A stretch of 64,000 nucleotides of DNA from Alistipes sp. (GTDB lineage: Bacteria > Bacteroidota > Bacteroidia > Bacteroidales > Rikenellaceae). The notes beneath the pieces were generated by a model. It ran no database searches. It was not told the origin of the DNA and was given only the letters and a program-made list of their open reading frames with translations. Both the position numbers and the translations under genes were made by a program. This document shows, one piece after another, positions 1 to 8,703 of the stretch (position 1 is the first letter of the stretch; the number at the start of each line of letters is the position of its first letter). The stretch covers positions 1 to 64,000 of the forward strand of contig JAGBAX010000003.1 of NCBI GenBank assembly GCA_017938765.1. The letters are read 5' to 3'.

Positions 1-2
1 CA

Positions 3-131
3 TTTTTCGGACATCTAAAGGATCATCTGCGACTCCATCGCGGTCTGTCCAGTAAGCATTTTAAAGACTTCGTCAAATGGTTCCTTTTTCTGCAAAGTAA
101 TCAGGGTAAAGCAAGCAAAAAAATAGGGTGA
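3..131 (+). CDS. 3' end of an unidentified gene, cut by the left edge
   Basis: One frame is open from the window edge to a TGA at 129-131, giving 42 residues rich in Lys, His and Phe with segments such as FGHLKDHLRLH and KHFKDFVKWFLFL. The basic/aromatic mix resembles the C-terminal end of some transposases, but the piece is too short to assign. A strong terminator hairpin follows, and its left arm (126-135) contains the stop codon, which supports a real gene end here. Upstream sequence is needed to identify it. Confidence 0.35.
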   Translation, partial: FFGHLKDHLRLHRGLSSKHFKDFVKWFLFLQSNQGKASKKIG

Positions 132-160
132 GAAATACTGCCTTTCTCACCCTTTATTTT
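126..160. terminator. Bidirectional-looking terminator hairpin
   Basis: GGGTGAGAAA (126-135) pairs with TTTCTCACCC (143-152), followed by TTTATTTT. The stem includes the stop codon of the left-edge fragment. A-rich sequence before the stem could also serve minus-strand transcripts leaving galM. Confidence 0.75.
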
Positions 161-199
161 CTCTCTAAAAAGCGCCACTTTTGGCATCATTACCCAATA

Positions 200-230
200 A
201 AAAATCCCAGCAGGTTTTGCTGGGATTTTT
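200..230 (-). terminator. galM: galM terminator
   Basis: A perfect stem, AAAAATCCCAGCA (200-212) with TGCTGGGATTTTT (218-230), ends one base from the galM stop codon. Read on the minus strand it gives a GC-rich stem followed by a T-run, the form of an intrinsic terminator for the gltX-galM unit. Confidence 0.8.
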
Positions 231-231
231 G

Positions 232-1284
232 TTAGATATTTCTTAAGCGAAAAACTATCTTCTGACAGTACAGCTCATCTGGCTGCAGAATAACACTTGG
301 GAAATCTGGCTGATTGACCGCATCGGGATAGCCCTGACACTCAATAGCCACGCCAGCATAGTCTGAGTAGCGAGAGCCACTCTTTGTCACTGGGCAGCCA
401 CCAGAGAGCCAGTTGCCCGTATAGACCATACAGCCAGGCTGTGACGAGAGAATCTCAACGGCGCGGCCAGAGCGAGGGTCTGCAAGAGTACCCACCTCAC
501 CCAGAATATTCTTCTGCCAGCCATCCACAACAAAGAAGTGGTCGTAGCCTCTAAAGTCGCTGATATGGTTAAACTCCGATGTGATATCGTCACCCAGACG
601 GCGCGCAGAGGTAAAATCCTGCGGCGTGCCTGTCACATCTAAAAGTTTACCCGTAGGAATCTGCACTGCGTTCATCTCAAGAGCCTTTGAGCAGTTAAGG
701 GTCAGTGTATGGTCAAGGATAGTACCCGAACTCTCGCCCGCAAGGTTCCAGTAAGTGTGGTTTGTGAGGTTTACTGGCGTAGTGGCGTCAGACTTTGCCA
801 TAAGGGTAATCTCAAGGTTATTCTCATCGTCAAAATCGTAGACCACCTGAGCGGTAACCTCGCCCGGATAGCCACAGTCGCCATCCTCCGACACAAGGGT
901 AAAAATCACGCGGTTATACTCCACACAGCTCTCCCAGAGGCGGTTTGAGAAGTTCTTCGTGCCTCCGTGCAGGTGGTTTGGACCATTATTTACCTCAAGG
1001 TGGTACTCCTTACCCTCGACTGTCATCTGTCCGCCAGCAATACGGTTTGCCACGCGACCAACGGTCTTTCCTGCGCAAGGGCCATCGCCAAAGTAGCTCA
1101 TCGGCTCTTTATAACCCAGTACCACATCGGCAATATTTCCCTCACGGTCGGCAAACTTAACACTTACAATGCCCGCGCCGATATTACTCAGCTGCACTTC
1201 ACTGCCAAGGCTATTTTTGAGTGTATAGATTACAATAGCCTCGCCCTCAGGTGTTGCTCCCCAGATATGTTGCAGAATCTCCAT
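232..1284 (-). CDS. galM: Aldose 1-epimerase (galactose mutarotase)
   Basis: Interconverts alpha and beta anomers of galactose and other aldoses, the first step of the Leloir pathway, in the cytoplasm. The 350-residue product has the whole family pattern: GRVANRIAGG near residue 76, NHLHGG at 103-108, NHTYWNLAG with the catalytic-type His176, and ECQGYPDA with the general-base-type Glu315. No signal peptide is visible. The ATG overlaps the gltX stop by one base (TAATG), so the two genes are probably translationally coupled in one transcript, although their functions are unrelated. A terminator follows at once. Confidence 0.95.
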   Translation of the reverse strand: MEILQHIWGATPEGEAIVIYTLKNSLGSEVQLSNIGAGIVSVKFADREGNIADVVLGYKEPMSYFGDGPCAGKTVGRVANRIAGGQMTVEGKEYHLEVNNGPNHLHGGTKNFSNRLWESCVEYNRVIFTLVSEDGDCGYPGEVTAQVVYDFDDENNLEITLMAKSDATTPVNLTNHTYWNLAGESSGTILDHTLTLNCSKALEMNAVQIPTGKLLDVTGTPQDFTSARRLGDDITSEFNHISDFRGYDHFFVVDGWQKNILGEVGTLADPRSGRAVEILSSQPGCMVYTGNWLSGGCPVTKSGSRYSDYAGVAIECQGYPDAVNQPDFPSVILQPDELYCQKIVFRLRNI

Positions 1285-2816
1285 TATGCATCAATAGGTT
1301 TTACATTTGCAATAAGAGCGTCAATACGCTTCAGGCACTCCTCCTTACCCAAGAAGGCTGTAACATCGTACATACCAGGACCTTTACCAGCACCGACGAG
1401 TGCTAATCGCAGTGAGTTCATCACCTGACCCACGCCATAGCCCTTCTCAGCTATCCAGCCGTGAACGATAGTCTCGGTATTCTCCTTGCTAAAGTCGTCT
1501 ATAGAGGCAAGTACCTCGCGAACCTCACTAAGGATACGAGGATTCTCGCCCTTCCAGTACTTCTTAACCTGCTTCTCGTCGTACTCTGTAGGGGCAACAA
1601 AGAAGTAAGAGGTCAAATCCCACAACTCGGAAGCAAATGTAGCGCGCTCCTTCATAATGCCCGCAACAAAGCCTGCAACAGAGTCGGAAACCTCAATGCC
1701 GTGCTCACGCAGAATTGGTTGATATATCTCTGCCAGCTCAGCATCTGTCTTATGGTGCATATACTGCGCATTGAACCACTTCGCCTTATCTGGTTGGAAG
1801 CGTGCGCCCGACTTTGAGACGCGCTCAAGAGAGAAGGCATCTATAAGCTCCTGCATAGAGAAAATCTCCTGCTCAGTACCCGGATTCCAGCCCAACAGTG
1901 CGAGCATATTGATAAATGCCTCGGCAAAGTATCCATCCTCGCGATAGCCGTGCGCTGTCTCGCCAGTAGGAGATACCCAGTAGAGCGGGAAGACTGGGAA
2001 GCCCATCTTATCGCCATCGCGCTTTGAGAGCTTACCGCCACCTGTAGGCTTAAGAAGCAGTGGCAGATGTGCAAACTCTGGCTGGGTATCTGTCCAACCA
2101 AAGGCGCGATAGAGCAGATAGTGCAGTGGCAGCGATGGCAACCACTCCTCGCCACGAATAACATGGCTAATCTCCATCAAATGGTCGTCAACGATATTTG
2201 CAAGGTGGTATGTTGGCAGAGCGTCAACACTCTTATAGAGCACCTTATCATCAAGGGTAGATGTGTTTACCTCAACATCGCCACGAATAAGGTCGTGCAT
2301 AGCGACAGTCTCATTCTCTGGCATCTTGAAGCGGATAACCCAGATATCGCCACGCGAAATACGAGCCTCTACCTCCTCGGCACTAAGGCTAAGGGATGTT
2401 GGAAGGGTTGTGCGCACCTTGTAGTTATAAGCAAAGGTCTCACCACGCTCCTCGTACTGCTTGCGCAGAGCATCAAGCTCCTCGGCAGTATCAAAGGCGT
2501 AGTATGCCCAACCAGCCTCAACAAGCTGCTTTGCATACTTAAGATAAATCTCACGGCGCTCTGACTGACGATAAGGCGCGTGTGGGCCACCATAGCCTAC
2601 ACCCTCGTCAATCTCAATGCCGCACCACTTAAGTGACTCAATAATATACTCCTCCGCACCAGGCACAAAACGCTGTGAGTCGGTATCCTCAATACGAAGA
2701 ATCATCTTTCCACCATGATGACGGGCAAAAAGGTAGTTATACAGCGCTGTACGCACACCACCGATATGCAGTGGGCCTGTTGGCGATGGCGCAAAACGAA
2801 CTCTTACTTCTCTCAT
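1284..2816 (-). CDS. gltX: Glutamyl-tRNA synthetase
   Basis: Class I aminoacyl-tRNA synthetase that charges tRNA with glutamate. The 510-residue protein opens with [14 protein letters not shown], the HIGH-type ATP-binding motif at about 17-20, and carries KLSKRDG, the KMSKS-type motif, near residue 265. The C-terminal part is the tRNA anticodon-binding region. Length is normal for the bacterial enzyme. The first ATG is used and the N-terminus matches the family start. The gene overlaps galM by one base downstream; upstream lies a 140-bp repeat-rich spacer (2817-2956) with no clear promoter. Confidence 0.97.
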   Translation of the reverse strand: MREVRVRFAPSPTGPLHIGGVRTALYNYLFARHHGGKMILRIEDTDSQRFVPGAEEYIIESLKWCGIEIDEGVGYGGPHAPYRQSERREIYLKYAKQLVEAGWAYYAFDTAEELDALRKQYEERGETFAYNYKVRTTLPTSLSLSAEEVEARISRGDIWVIRFKMPENETVAMHDLIRGDVEVNTSTLDDKVLYKSVDALPTYHLANIVDDHLMEISHVIRGEEWLPSLPLHYLLYRAFGWTDTQPEFAHLPLLLKPTGGGKLSKRDGDKMGFPVFPLYWVSPTGETAHGYREDGYFAEAFINMLALLGWNPGTEQEIFSMQELIDAFSLERVSKSGARFQPDKAKWFNAQYMHHKTDAELAEIYQPILREHGIEVSDSVAGFVAGIMKERATFASELWDLTSYFFVAPTEYDEKQVKKYWKGENPRILSEVREVLASIDDFSKENTETIVHGWIAEKGYGVGQVMNSLRLALVGAGKGPGMYDVTAFLGKEECLKRIDALIANVKPIDA

Positions 2817-2828
2817 ATATTTTTGCTT

Positions 2829-2942
2829 TTGGCTTTTAGCCTTTAGCCATTAGCTTTTCTGGTATCCGCTGCGCGGATGAGTATTTATAAGCTATAAACA
2901 CTATTAAAGCCAACAGCCAATAGCCAACGGCTAAGAGCTATA
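2829..2942. repeat. Degenerate 7-8 bp intergenic repeats (AGCC/GGCT units)
   Basis: The spacer upstream of gltX has two clusters of AGCC/GGCT units spaced 7 to 8 bp apart (about 2829-2855 and 2908-2942). Between them are a palindrome ATCCGCTGCGCGGAT and a small hairpin around TTTATAAGCTATAAA. The clusters resemble those at 13790-13827, 20674-20710 and 52224-52260, so they belong to a dispersed simple-repeat class. No gene is present. Confidence 0.6.
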
Positions 2943-2956
2943 AATTAAACTTAAAA

Positions 2957-3874
2957 TTACTCCCAGAGGTTGCGTGGGTACACGCCAGCCTCAATAAGAG
3001 CCTCAATCTTTGCCATCAGCTGTGGCTTATCCTCCTTATAAGTAACGCCAAACCACTGAGCTGTTGTTGAGAGAACCTTCATTGTTGCTGTACCGTTACC
3101 GATAAGGCGGTTTACCATCATTGGAATAAAGAACTCTGCCTTCAGATTACTCTTTGTGCTCTCGGCAGCAAGGAACTCACAAAATGCAGCCTCAGAGTGT
3201 GTGAAGTAGTCTGGGGTAAAGCCAAAGAGGTTCATTGACACTGGAGTATTCTCCTCAAGAGCTACATCCTCGCCAAGGTCGTGGAAGACAATTGTGCCCT
3301 CAGCATTGCGCTCAATCTTTGTGCGCTCAACCATAGATGTAAGATTTCCCGCCTCGTCTACAGTACAAACACCACGAGAGACTGTTCCATTCTCCGAGAG
3401 GGTCTTGTTTACCTCGTAGCCTACCATGCAGTACTTGCCAGTAGAACCTGCAAGGGTGCTCAGGTAGTTACCGATAACCTCGTAACCATTCTGACCGTAG
3501 AAGTCGTCAGCATTGATAACCGCAAAAGGAGTATTGATTGCCTTTGCAGCCATCATCACTGCGTGGTTAGTACCCCAAGGCTTCTCGCGGCCCTCTGGTA
3601 CAGTGAAGCCCTCTGGAAGGTAGTCAAGCTCCTGATATACATACTCAACCTCAATCTTTCCACCAAAGCGCTCTGCATTAAAGACAGAGATAAAATCCTC
3701 GGCAAAAGAGTGACGGATAACAAAAACGACCTTGCCAAATCCTGCGCGAATAGCGTCATAAACAGAGTAGTCAATAATCGCCTCGCCATTAGGACCTACA
3801 CCGTCCATCTGCTTGAGCGAACCATAGCGCGAGCCCATACCCGCAGCAAGTACTAAAAGAGTTGGTTTTACCAT
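2957..3874 (-). CDS. Sugar-1-phosphate nucleotidyltransferase
   Basis: Predicted to transfer a nucleoside monophosphate to a sugar 1-phosphate, giving an NDP-sugar. The N-terminus has the signature LVLAAGMGSRYGSLKQ, followed by a Rossmann-like NTP-transferase fold with NADDFYG as the metal-binding Asp segment. The ATG at 3874 was chosen because the family start is MVKPTLLVLAAG and because a well-formed promoter lies at 3911-3942, giving a 5' leader of about 30 nt; the 13 extra upstream codons look untranslated. Exact sugar and nucleotide are not determinable. A hexosamine-kinase-like gene at 29857-30936 could supply its substrate; in related genomes such genes tend to be linked (recalled, not checked). 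Confidence 0.85.
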   Translation of the reverse strand: MVKPTLLVLAAGMGSRYGSLKQMDGVGPNGEAIIDYSVYDAIRAGFGKVVFVIRHSFAEDFISVFNAERFGGKIEVEYVYQELDYLPEGFTVPEGREKPWGTNHAVMMAAKAINTPFAVINADDFYGQNGYEVIGNYLSTLAGSTGKYCMVGYEVNKTLSENGTVSRGVCTVDEAGNLTSMVERTKIERNAEGTIVFHDLGEDVALEENTPVSMNLFGFTPDYFTHSEAAFCEFLAAESTKSNLKAEFFIPMMVNRLIGNGTATMKVLSTTAQWFGVTYKEDKPQLMAKIEALIEAGVYPRNLWE

Positions 3875-3910
3875 AGCTATAATGTTTTTATATTGATTTC
3901 CAAAATCCCA

Positions 3911-3942
3911 CAAAGTTAGGAATTATTTGTATAATTCCCAAA
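3911..3942 (-). promoter_or_regulatory. Promoter of the nucleotidyltransferase gene with palindromic spacer
   Basis: On the minus strand TTTG (3942-3939) is followed after exactly 20 nt by TAACTTTG (3918-3911), a full match to the Bacteroidota promoter. The 20-nt spacer is itself a perfect inverted repeat, GGAATTAT-TTGT-ATAATTCC, which could be an operator. Confidence 0.75.
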
Positions 3943-3977
3943 CTTTGAAATTAGAGTGGTTATAATAACCATATTTT

Positions 3978-4008
3978 TTTGAACTTTTAATATTTTTGTT
4001 TAACTTTA
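3978..4008 (+). promoter_or_regulatory. Promoter of the 4036 gene
   Basis: TTTG (3978-3981), 19 nt, then TAACTTTA (4001-4008), one base off the TAnnTTTG consensus. Expected transcription start is near 4015, about 20 nt before the ATG. It diverges from the promoter at 3911-3942. Confidence 0.6.
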
Positions 4009-4035
4009 CAAAAGAATAACTAAAACCACACTACT

Positions 4036-4638
4036 ATGAAGCGATTTCTAACCATACTTATCACATTGGCAGTTTTCGTGTCTGCCAATGCTAACAATTT
4101 AGGAACAAATTGCGAAAATGGCACTGTGAAGCAAAAAAAAGCGTACAGATATGGCAAGAAGGGCTATTTCGGCAACGCATCTTTTACCTTTACTGACTTT
4201 GGAGCATTTTTAGATGATGAGGGTTGGCTGATAGATAAGCCTCACTATGGTGTAGATATTATCAACGGCTACTCGTTCAATCCATATCTTGACCTTGGCG
4301 TAGGTTTAGGCGCCCATTTCCAGCCGAGCAAGGATAAGACCGAGCAGTATATTATGATGCCGCTATATGTATACTTCCGCTACAACATCTTAGACCGCAA
4401 AGTTAGCCCATATTTGGCAGCAAAGGCGGGCTGGGCTGGCGTAGTCTACAGAGAGAAGAGTGGCGGGCAAGCTGGCAAATTCAACAAGTGGGGAGGCTCA
4501 ACATATACCAACCTTGAACTTGGTGCTATGGTGCGCTTCAAGGATGGCAAAGCTATCAACCTTGGCGTAGGTATGCCTTGGTACTTTATACCACTGCTTG
4601 CTACGGGAATTAGTGTTAATGTTGGTTTTACTTGGTAA
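4036..4638 (+). CDS. Secreted protein, probable small outer-membrane beta-barrel
   Basis: 200 residues with a clear signal peptide (MKRFLTILITLAVFVSANA, cleavage near 19-20). The mature part alternates aromatic and glycine residues in short amphipathic strands and has DLGVGLGAHFQP and NLGVGMPWYFIPLLATGISVNVGFTW, ending in an aromatic residue as outer-membrane barrels do. It is about the size of an eight-strand barrel. Function is unknown. It lies 12 bp before a secreted glycerophosphodiesterase and shares its promoter, so an envelope-lipid role is possible but not shown. Confidence 0.75.
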   Translation: MKRFLTILITLAVFVSANANNLGTNCENGTVKQKKAYRYGKKGYFGNASFTFTDFGAFLDDEGWLIDKPHYGVDIINGYSFNPYLDLGVGLGAHFQPSKDKTEQYIMMPLYVYFRYNILDRKVSPYLAAKAGWAGVVYREKSGGQAGKFNKWGGSTYTNLELGAMVRFKDGKAINLGVGMPWYFIPLLATGISVNVGFTW

Positions 4639-4650
4639 ATTTACAATATT

Positions 4651-5478
4651 ATGAGGAAGATTTTTTGCACACTTTGTTTTGCATTAGTTGCTCTAAGCGC
4701 AATGGCTCAGAAGCAACTTGCTATTGAGGTACTTGGACATCGCGGCGGGCGCTACGAGGTAGACGAAAACACGCTGTCTGCTTTCCAAATCGCATATAAA
4801 AATGGCATACAGAGCTTTGAGACCGATATTCGTCTTACAGCTGATGGGGAGTTGGTTATCTCGCACGATGCCTCGCTAAAGCGTATGTGTGGCGTAGATG
4901 TGATTGTTGAGAACTCTACCCGTCAGGAGCTGAAAAAACAGAAGAGCCTCAAAGGAAATGAGGTGCTCTTTGTGGATGAGCTGGCAGCATTCTTCGCTCC
5001 GCGCAACATCCGCTACATAGAGTGGGAGATGAAGACAAACAGCTACACCCCAGAGCAGCTAAAGGTCTACTGCGACAAGCTCTACAACGCCGTTATGCCA
5101 TCAAAACCCGCTGGGGCGGCATATATCTTCTCGTCGTTTGATACTCGCGCCATTACTACAATGAAGGCTCTCCATCCCGACGCTGAGTGTATGTACATCA
5201 CCAGCCGACCTGTAGAGCAGAGCGTCTTTGACAAGGCTGCCGAGCTTGGCGTAAAGCGTCTTGGTTGCAACCTTAATGGCACATCTCGCAAGGCGATGAG
5301 AGAGGCTCATAAACTGGGTCTTATAGTAAACCTCTGGCCGGGTGGCTCACTTGAGGACTTCCAACTCGCTGTAAGCCTCGGTGCTGATATCTCCTGCACA
5401 GACTACCCTCAGGCGGTGCTCAACTTCGTAAAGAAGAAGATGAAGTGGGTAAACCCTCACAACGACGCTATTAAATAG
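4651..5478 (+). CDS. Secreted glycerophosphodiester phosphodiesterase
   Basis: Hydrolyses glycerophosphodiesters to glycerol 3-phosphate and an alcohol, here outside the cytoplasm: residues 1-19 form a signal peptide ending ALSAMA before Q20. The GDPD signature is complete: GHRGG near 29, ENTLSAF, the metal-binding pair in ETDIRLTADGELVISHDASLKRMCG, and IEWEMKT. The C-terminal half keeps the TIM-barrel pattern through GADISCTDYPQ. At 275 residues it is a normal single-domain member. It is probably cotranscribed with the upstream barrel gene and ends before a long terminator hairpin at 5490-5550. Confidence 0.9.
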   Translation: MRKIFCTLCFALVALSAMAQKQLAIEVLGHRGGRYEVDENTLSAFQIAYKNGIQSFETDIRLTADGELVISHDASLKRMCGVDVIVENSTRQELKKQKSLKGNEVLFVDELAAFFAPRNIRYIEWEMKTNSYTPEQLKVYCDKLYNAVMPSKPAGAAYIFSSFDTRAITTMKALHPDAECMYITSRPVEQSVFDKAAELGVKRLGCNLNGTSRKAMREAHKLGLIVNLWPGGSLEDFQLAVSLGADISCTDYPQAVLNFVKKKMKWVNPHNDAIK

Positions 5479-5489
5479 CCAATAATTAC

Positions 5490-5550
5490 AACACAATAAT
5501 TTAATTAGATATCCGTTATATTGCGGACTAATTAGATTATTGTGTTTTTT
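5490..5550 (+). terminator. Long terminator hairpin abutting the next start codon
   Basis: AACACAATAAT (5490-5500) pairs with ATTATTGTGTT (5536-5546), with TAATTAG/CTAATTA and TCCG/CGGA helices inside, and a T-run to 5550. It ends the phosphodiesterase transcript. The ATG of the next ORF starts at 5551, directly after the T-run. Confidence 0.75.
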
Positions 5551-5991
5551 ATGATTTCGCAGATATTAGAGAGCATTTTTGCCCAGACGGCCTTTGACCT
5601 TGAGCGCAGTGGCAATAGTTTTAGGATAAAGGACCATCTTGCACTGTCAATCCTGCAGCACAGAGGCAGCAAAGCTGTTAGACACTTGCAGGAGATGATT
5701 TCTGAAAGTCAGTTACAAGCAGTCATACAACATCTTAAGAGTAATCTTGAGCATAAGAGTGGCAACAGAGCTGGTGCTGCGTCCTTTCTGCGTGACTACA
5801 GAAAGTACCTATCTCTAAAGCATGCTGAAGTGGGTTTTGTATCAACTGTAGACGTAGTGATAGATATTCTTGAGGACAGCACTACCCTACTTTGTGAGGC
5901 TTTTAAGCTCTACGTGATAACAGAAAAAGAGTACTATGAAAGTAGTGAATACTCTCATAGTACAGTTTTCAGTGATGTTGGGTTAGGTTAG
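5551..5991 (+). CDS. Uncharacterised helical protein
   Basis: 146 residues from ATG 5551; the frame can be extended three codons to a GTG at 5542, but that lies inside the terminator stem. No signal peptide or membrane segment. It is helical, with segments [44 protein letters not shown] and [20 protein letters not shown]. The arrangement is faintly like a Clp-type N-terminal repeat, which is only an impression. It converges on infC: the two stop codons share the bases TTAG at 5988-5991. Expression would have to pass the hairpin immediately upstream or start within it. Confidence 0.6.
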   Translation: MISQILESIFAQTAFDLERSGNSFRIKDHLALSILQHRGSKAVRHLQEMISESQLQAVIQHLKSNLEHKSGNRAGAASFLRDYRKYLSLKHAEVGFVSTVDVVIDILEDSTTLLCEAFKLYVITEKEYYESSEYSHSTVFSDVGLG

Positions 5992-6584
5992 TTTTTCTTC
6001 GACTTTGGAGCAAGAATCATATTCATCTTCTTACCCTCCAGAGTTGGCATAACCTCTACCTTTGCAATATCCTCAAGGGCAGTTGCAAAGCGGAGCAACA
6101 GAATCTCACCCTGCTCCTTAAAGACGATGCTTCGTCCGCGAAAGAATACATAGGCCTTCACCTTTGCGCCCTCCTTAAGGAAGTTCTCGGCGTGGCGAAG
6201 TTTGAAGTTGAAGTCGTGATCGTCAGTCTGCGGACCGAAACGAATCTCCTTGATAACCACCTTGGTCTGCTTTGCCTTAATCTCCTTCTGCTTCTTTTTC
6301 TGCTGATAGAGGAACTTCTGATAGTCAACAATACGACATACCGGTGGCTCGGCATTTGGAGAGATCTCTACAAGGTCGAGCTCCATCTCGTCAGCAAGGG
6401 CAATAGCCTTGGCGATTGGAAGAACGAGGTTTGGCTCAACATTGTCGCCTACAACACGAACTGTTGGAGCTGTAATCTCATTGTTAATGCGGTTAGGATT
6501 CTCCTTTGCAGGACGGCGACCGCGATTTTGATTTCCCTGCGCGTTGTTCTGTGGGCGGGGAGTAAATGGTTTAAAACCAGCCAT
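5988..6584 (-). CDS. infC: Translation initiation factor IF-3
   Basis: Binds the 30S subunit and enforces correct initiator tRNA and start-codon selection. The protein has the IF-3 N-domain ([19 protein letters not shown], then [26 protein letters not shown]), a lysine-rich linker and the C-domain ([32 protein letters not shown]). A 30-residue Asn/Gln/Arg/Pro-rich N-terminal extension precedes the core. The start is ATG, not the rare AUU of enterobacteria. thrS lies 84 bp upstream on the same strand. The usual downstream partners rpmI and rplT are not here; infC instead runs into a convergent ORF. Confidence 0.97.
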   Translation of the reverse strand: MAGFKPFTPRPQNNAQGNQNRGRRPAKENPNRINNEITAPTVRVVGDNVEPNLVLPIAKAIALADEMELDLVEISPNAEPPVCRIVDYQKFLYQQKKKQKEIKAKQTKVVIKEIRFGPQTDDHDFNFKLRHAENFLKEGAKVKAYVFFRGRSIVFKEQGEILLLRFATALEDIAKVEVMPTLEGKKMNMILAPKSKKN

Positions 6585-6628
6585 TAAAGTTGTTTAGTGT
6601 GTTAATAATAAAATAAGTTATGGTAGCA

Positions 6629-6651
6629 GGGGCTGCACTGCACACAGCCCC
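6629..6651 (-). other. Hairpin between thrS and infC
   Basis: GGGGCTG (6629-6635) pairs with CAGCCCC (6645-6651), with GTAG/CTAC able to extend the base. It lies in the thrS-infC spacer without a T-run on the minus strand, so it may be a processing or attenuation structure and not a terminator. Confidence 0.45.
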
Positions 6652-6668
6652 ATATATACTACGTAAGT

Positions 6669-8615
6669 TTACTGCAATTTGTTTGCCTCAATCTCTGCTG
6701 CAACAAGTCCGAGCATATAATCACGGTACTGCTCAAGAGTCATAGCACCCTTGTCACCCTCGCCCTGTGCGCGAACAGATACTGTACGCTCTGCAGCCTC
6801 CTTCTCGCCTACGATAAGCAGGTAAGGGATTCGCTTGAGCTCGTTGTCACGAATCTTACGACCAATCTTCTCGTTACGGTCGTCAATCTGTGCGCGAACA
6901 TCATGCTGGTTAAGGTAAGCAACAACCTCCTCAGCATAAGCGTTGAACTTCTCAGAGATTGGAAGCACTACGCACTGGTCTGGAGCAAGCCAGAGTGGGA
7001 ACTTACCAGCAGTATGCTCAAGAAGCACAGCCACAAAACGCTCCATAGAGCCAAATGGCGCACGGTGAATCATAATTGGGCGGTGGAGCTTATCGTCTGC
7101 ACCCTTATAGGTAAGGTCAAAGCGCTCTGGAAGGTTGTAGTCCACCTGAATAGTACCGAGCTGCCAGCTTCTGCCCAGTGCATCCTTAACCATAAAGTCA
7201 AGCTTCGGTCCATAGAATGCAGCCTCGCCAGTCTCAACTACAGTGTTAAGACCCTTCTCCTGACAAGCCTGAATAATAGCATTCTCTGCCTTCTCCCAGT
7301 TCTCGTCCGTACCGATATACTTTGATGTATTCTCTGGATCACGCAGTGAAATCTGTGCTGTATACTTGTCAAACTTCAGCGTACGGAAGATATAGAGCAC
7401 GATGTCAATAACCTTCTCAAACTCCTCAAGAAGCTGATCTGGGCGAACAAAGAGGTGAGCATCATCCTGAGTAAATGAACGCACACGGGTAAGTCCGTGA
7501 AGCTCACCAGACTGCTCGTAGCGGTATACAGTACCGAACTCGGCAAGACGAACAGGCAGGTCCTTATATGAACGAGGCTTGCTACGGTAAATCTCGCAGT
7601 GGTGAGGACAGTTCATTGGCTTAAGCAGATACTCCTCACCCTCAAATGGGGTATGGATAGGCTGGAACGAGTCCTTACCATACTTTGCATAGTGACCAGA
7701 GGTTACATAGAGGTCCTTATTACCGATATGCGGAGTGATAACCTGCTGGTAGCCGTGCTCCTTCTGAATCTTACGAAGGAAGCGCTCCAGACGGTCACGA
7801 AGCTCTGCGCCCTTTGGAAGCCACAAAGGCAGACCCTGACCTACGCGCTGTGAGAATGTAAAGAGCTCAAGCTCCTTACCCAGTTTACGGTGGTCACGCT
7901 TCTTAGCCTCCTCAAGCATCTGCAGATACTCGTCAAGCATAGCCTTCTTTGGGAATGAGATACCATAGATACGTGTCAGCATCTTATTCTTCTCATCGCC
8001 ACGCCAGTAAGCACCAGCAACAGAAGTTAGCTTGATAGCCTTAATAAAGCCTGTGTGTGGAATATGTGGACCGCGACAAAGGTCTGTAAATGCGCCATTT
8101 GTGTAGAACGAAATTGTTCCATCCTCAAGGGCAGTAATAAGCTCAACCTTATACTGGTCGCCCTTCTCTGTGAAGGTCTTAAGTGCATCAGCCTTTGCTA
8201 CCTCTGTGCGAACAAGGGTCTCCTTGTTACGAGCAAGCTCCATCATCTTGTTCTCAATCTTTGGCAGGTCAGCCTCAAGGATTGGCACTGGAGAGTCTAC
8301 ATCGTAGTAGAAACCCTGCTCAATAGCTGGTCCGATACCGAACTTAATGCCTGGATAGAGCGCCTCAAGAGCCTCTGCAAGCAGGTGTGAAGATGTGTGC
8401 CAGAAGGCGTGCTTACCCTCTGCATCGTCCCACTTGTAGAACTTCACGGCACAGTCGTTGTTAATAGCATACGACAAATCAACAGTTGTCTCATCTACCG
8501 AAGCGGCCAGACAGTCCGCAGCTAAACGAGGGCTGATACTCTCGGCTACTTGGTAGGCAGTTGTTCCCGCTGCATACTCTCTTACAGAGCCATCGGGAAA
8601 GGTTACTTTAACCAT
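6669..8615 (-). CDS. thrS: Threonyl-tRNA synthetase
   Basis: Charges tRNA-Thr and edits mis-acylated Ser. From ATG 8615 (648 residues) the order is: TGS domain ([19 protein letters not shown]), editing domain with [16 protein letters not shown], class II catalytic core with motif 2 ([18 protein letters not shown], then TQDDAHLF) and motif 3 near [11 protein letters not shown], and the anticodon-binding domain from about residue 545. The frame opens 18 codons further upstream, but [10 protein letters not shown] is the family start. Gene order thrS-infC is conserved in many bacteria. Confidence 0.97.
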   Translation of the reverse strand: MVKVTFPDGSVREYAAGTTAYQVAESISPRLAADCLAASVDETTVDLSYAINNDCAVKFYKWDDAEGKHAFWHTSSHLLAEALEALYPGIKFGIGPAIEQGFYYDVDSPVPILEADLPKIENKMMELARNKETLVRTEVAKADALKTFTEKGDQYKVELITALEDGTISFYTNGAFTDLCRGPHIPHTGFIKAIKLTSVAGAYWRGDEKNKMLTRIYGISFPKKAMLDEYLQMLEEAKKRDHRKLGKELELFTFSQRVGQGLPLWLPKGAELRDRLERFLRKIQKEHGYQQVITPHIGNKDLYVTSGHYAKYGKDSFQPIHTPFEGEEYLLKPMNCPHHCEIYRSKPRSYKDLPVRLAEFGTVYRYEQSGELHGLTRVRSFTQDDAHLFVRPDQLLEEFEKVIDIVLYIFRTLKFDKYTAQISLRDPENTSKYIGTDENWEKAENAIIQACQEKGLNTVVETGEAAFYGPKLDFMVKDALGRSWQLGTIQVDYNLPERFDLTYKGADDKLHRPIMIHRAPFGSMERFVAVLLEHTAGKFPLWLAPDQCVVLPISEKFNAYAEEVVAYLNQHDVRAQIDDRNEKIGRKIRDNELKRIPYLLIVGEKEAAERTVSVRAQGEGDKGAMTLEQYRDYMLGLVAAEIEANKLQ

Positions 8616-8703
8616 AATTCTCTTTACTTTTTTTAATTGTTTATATTTTGCACCTTCGCAGCTCCACAATAACGAGACGGATTACTGCTCAGTTGTGCCT
8701 CTT

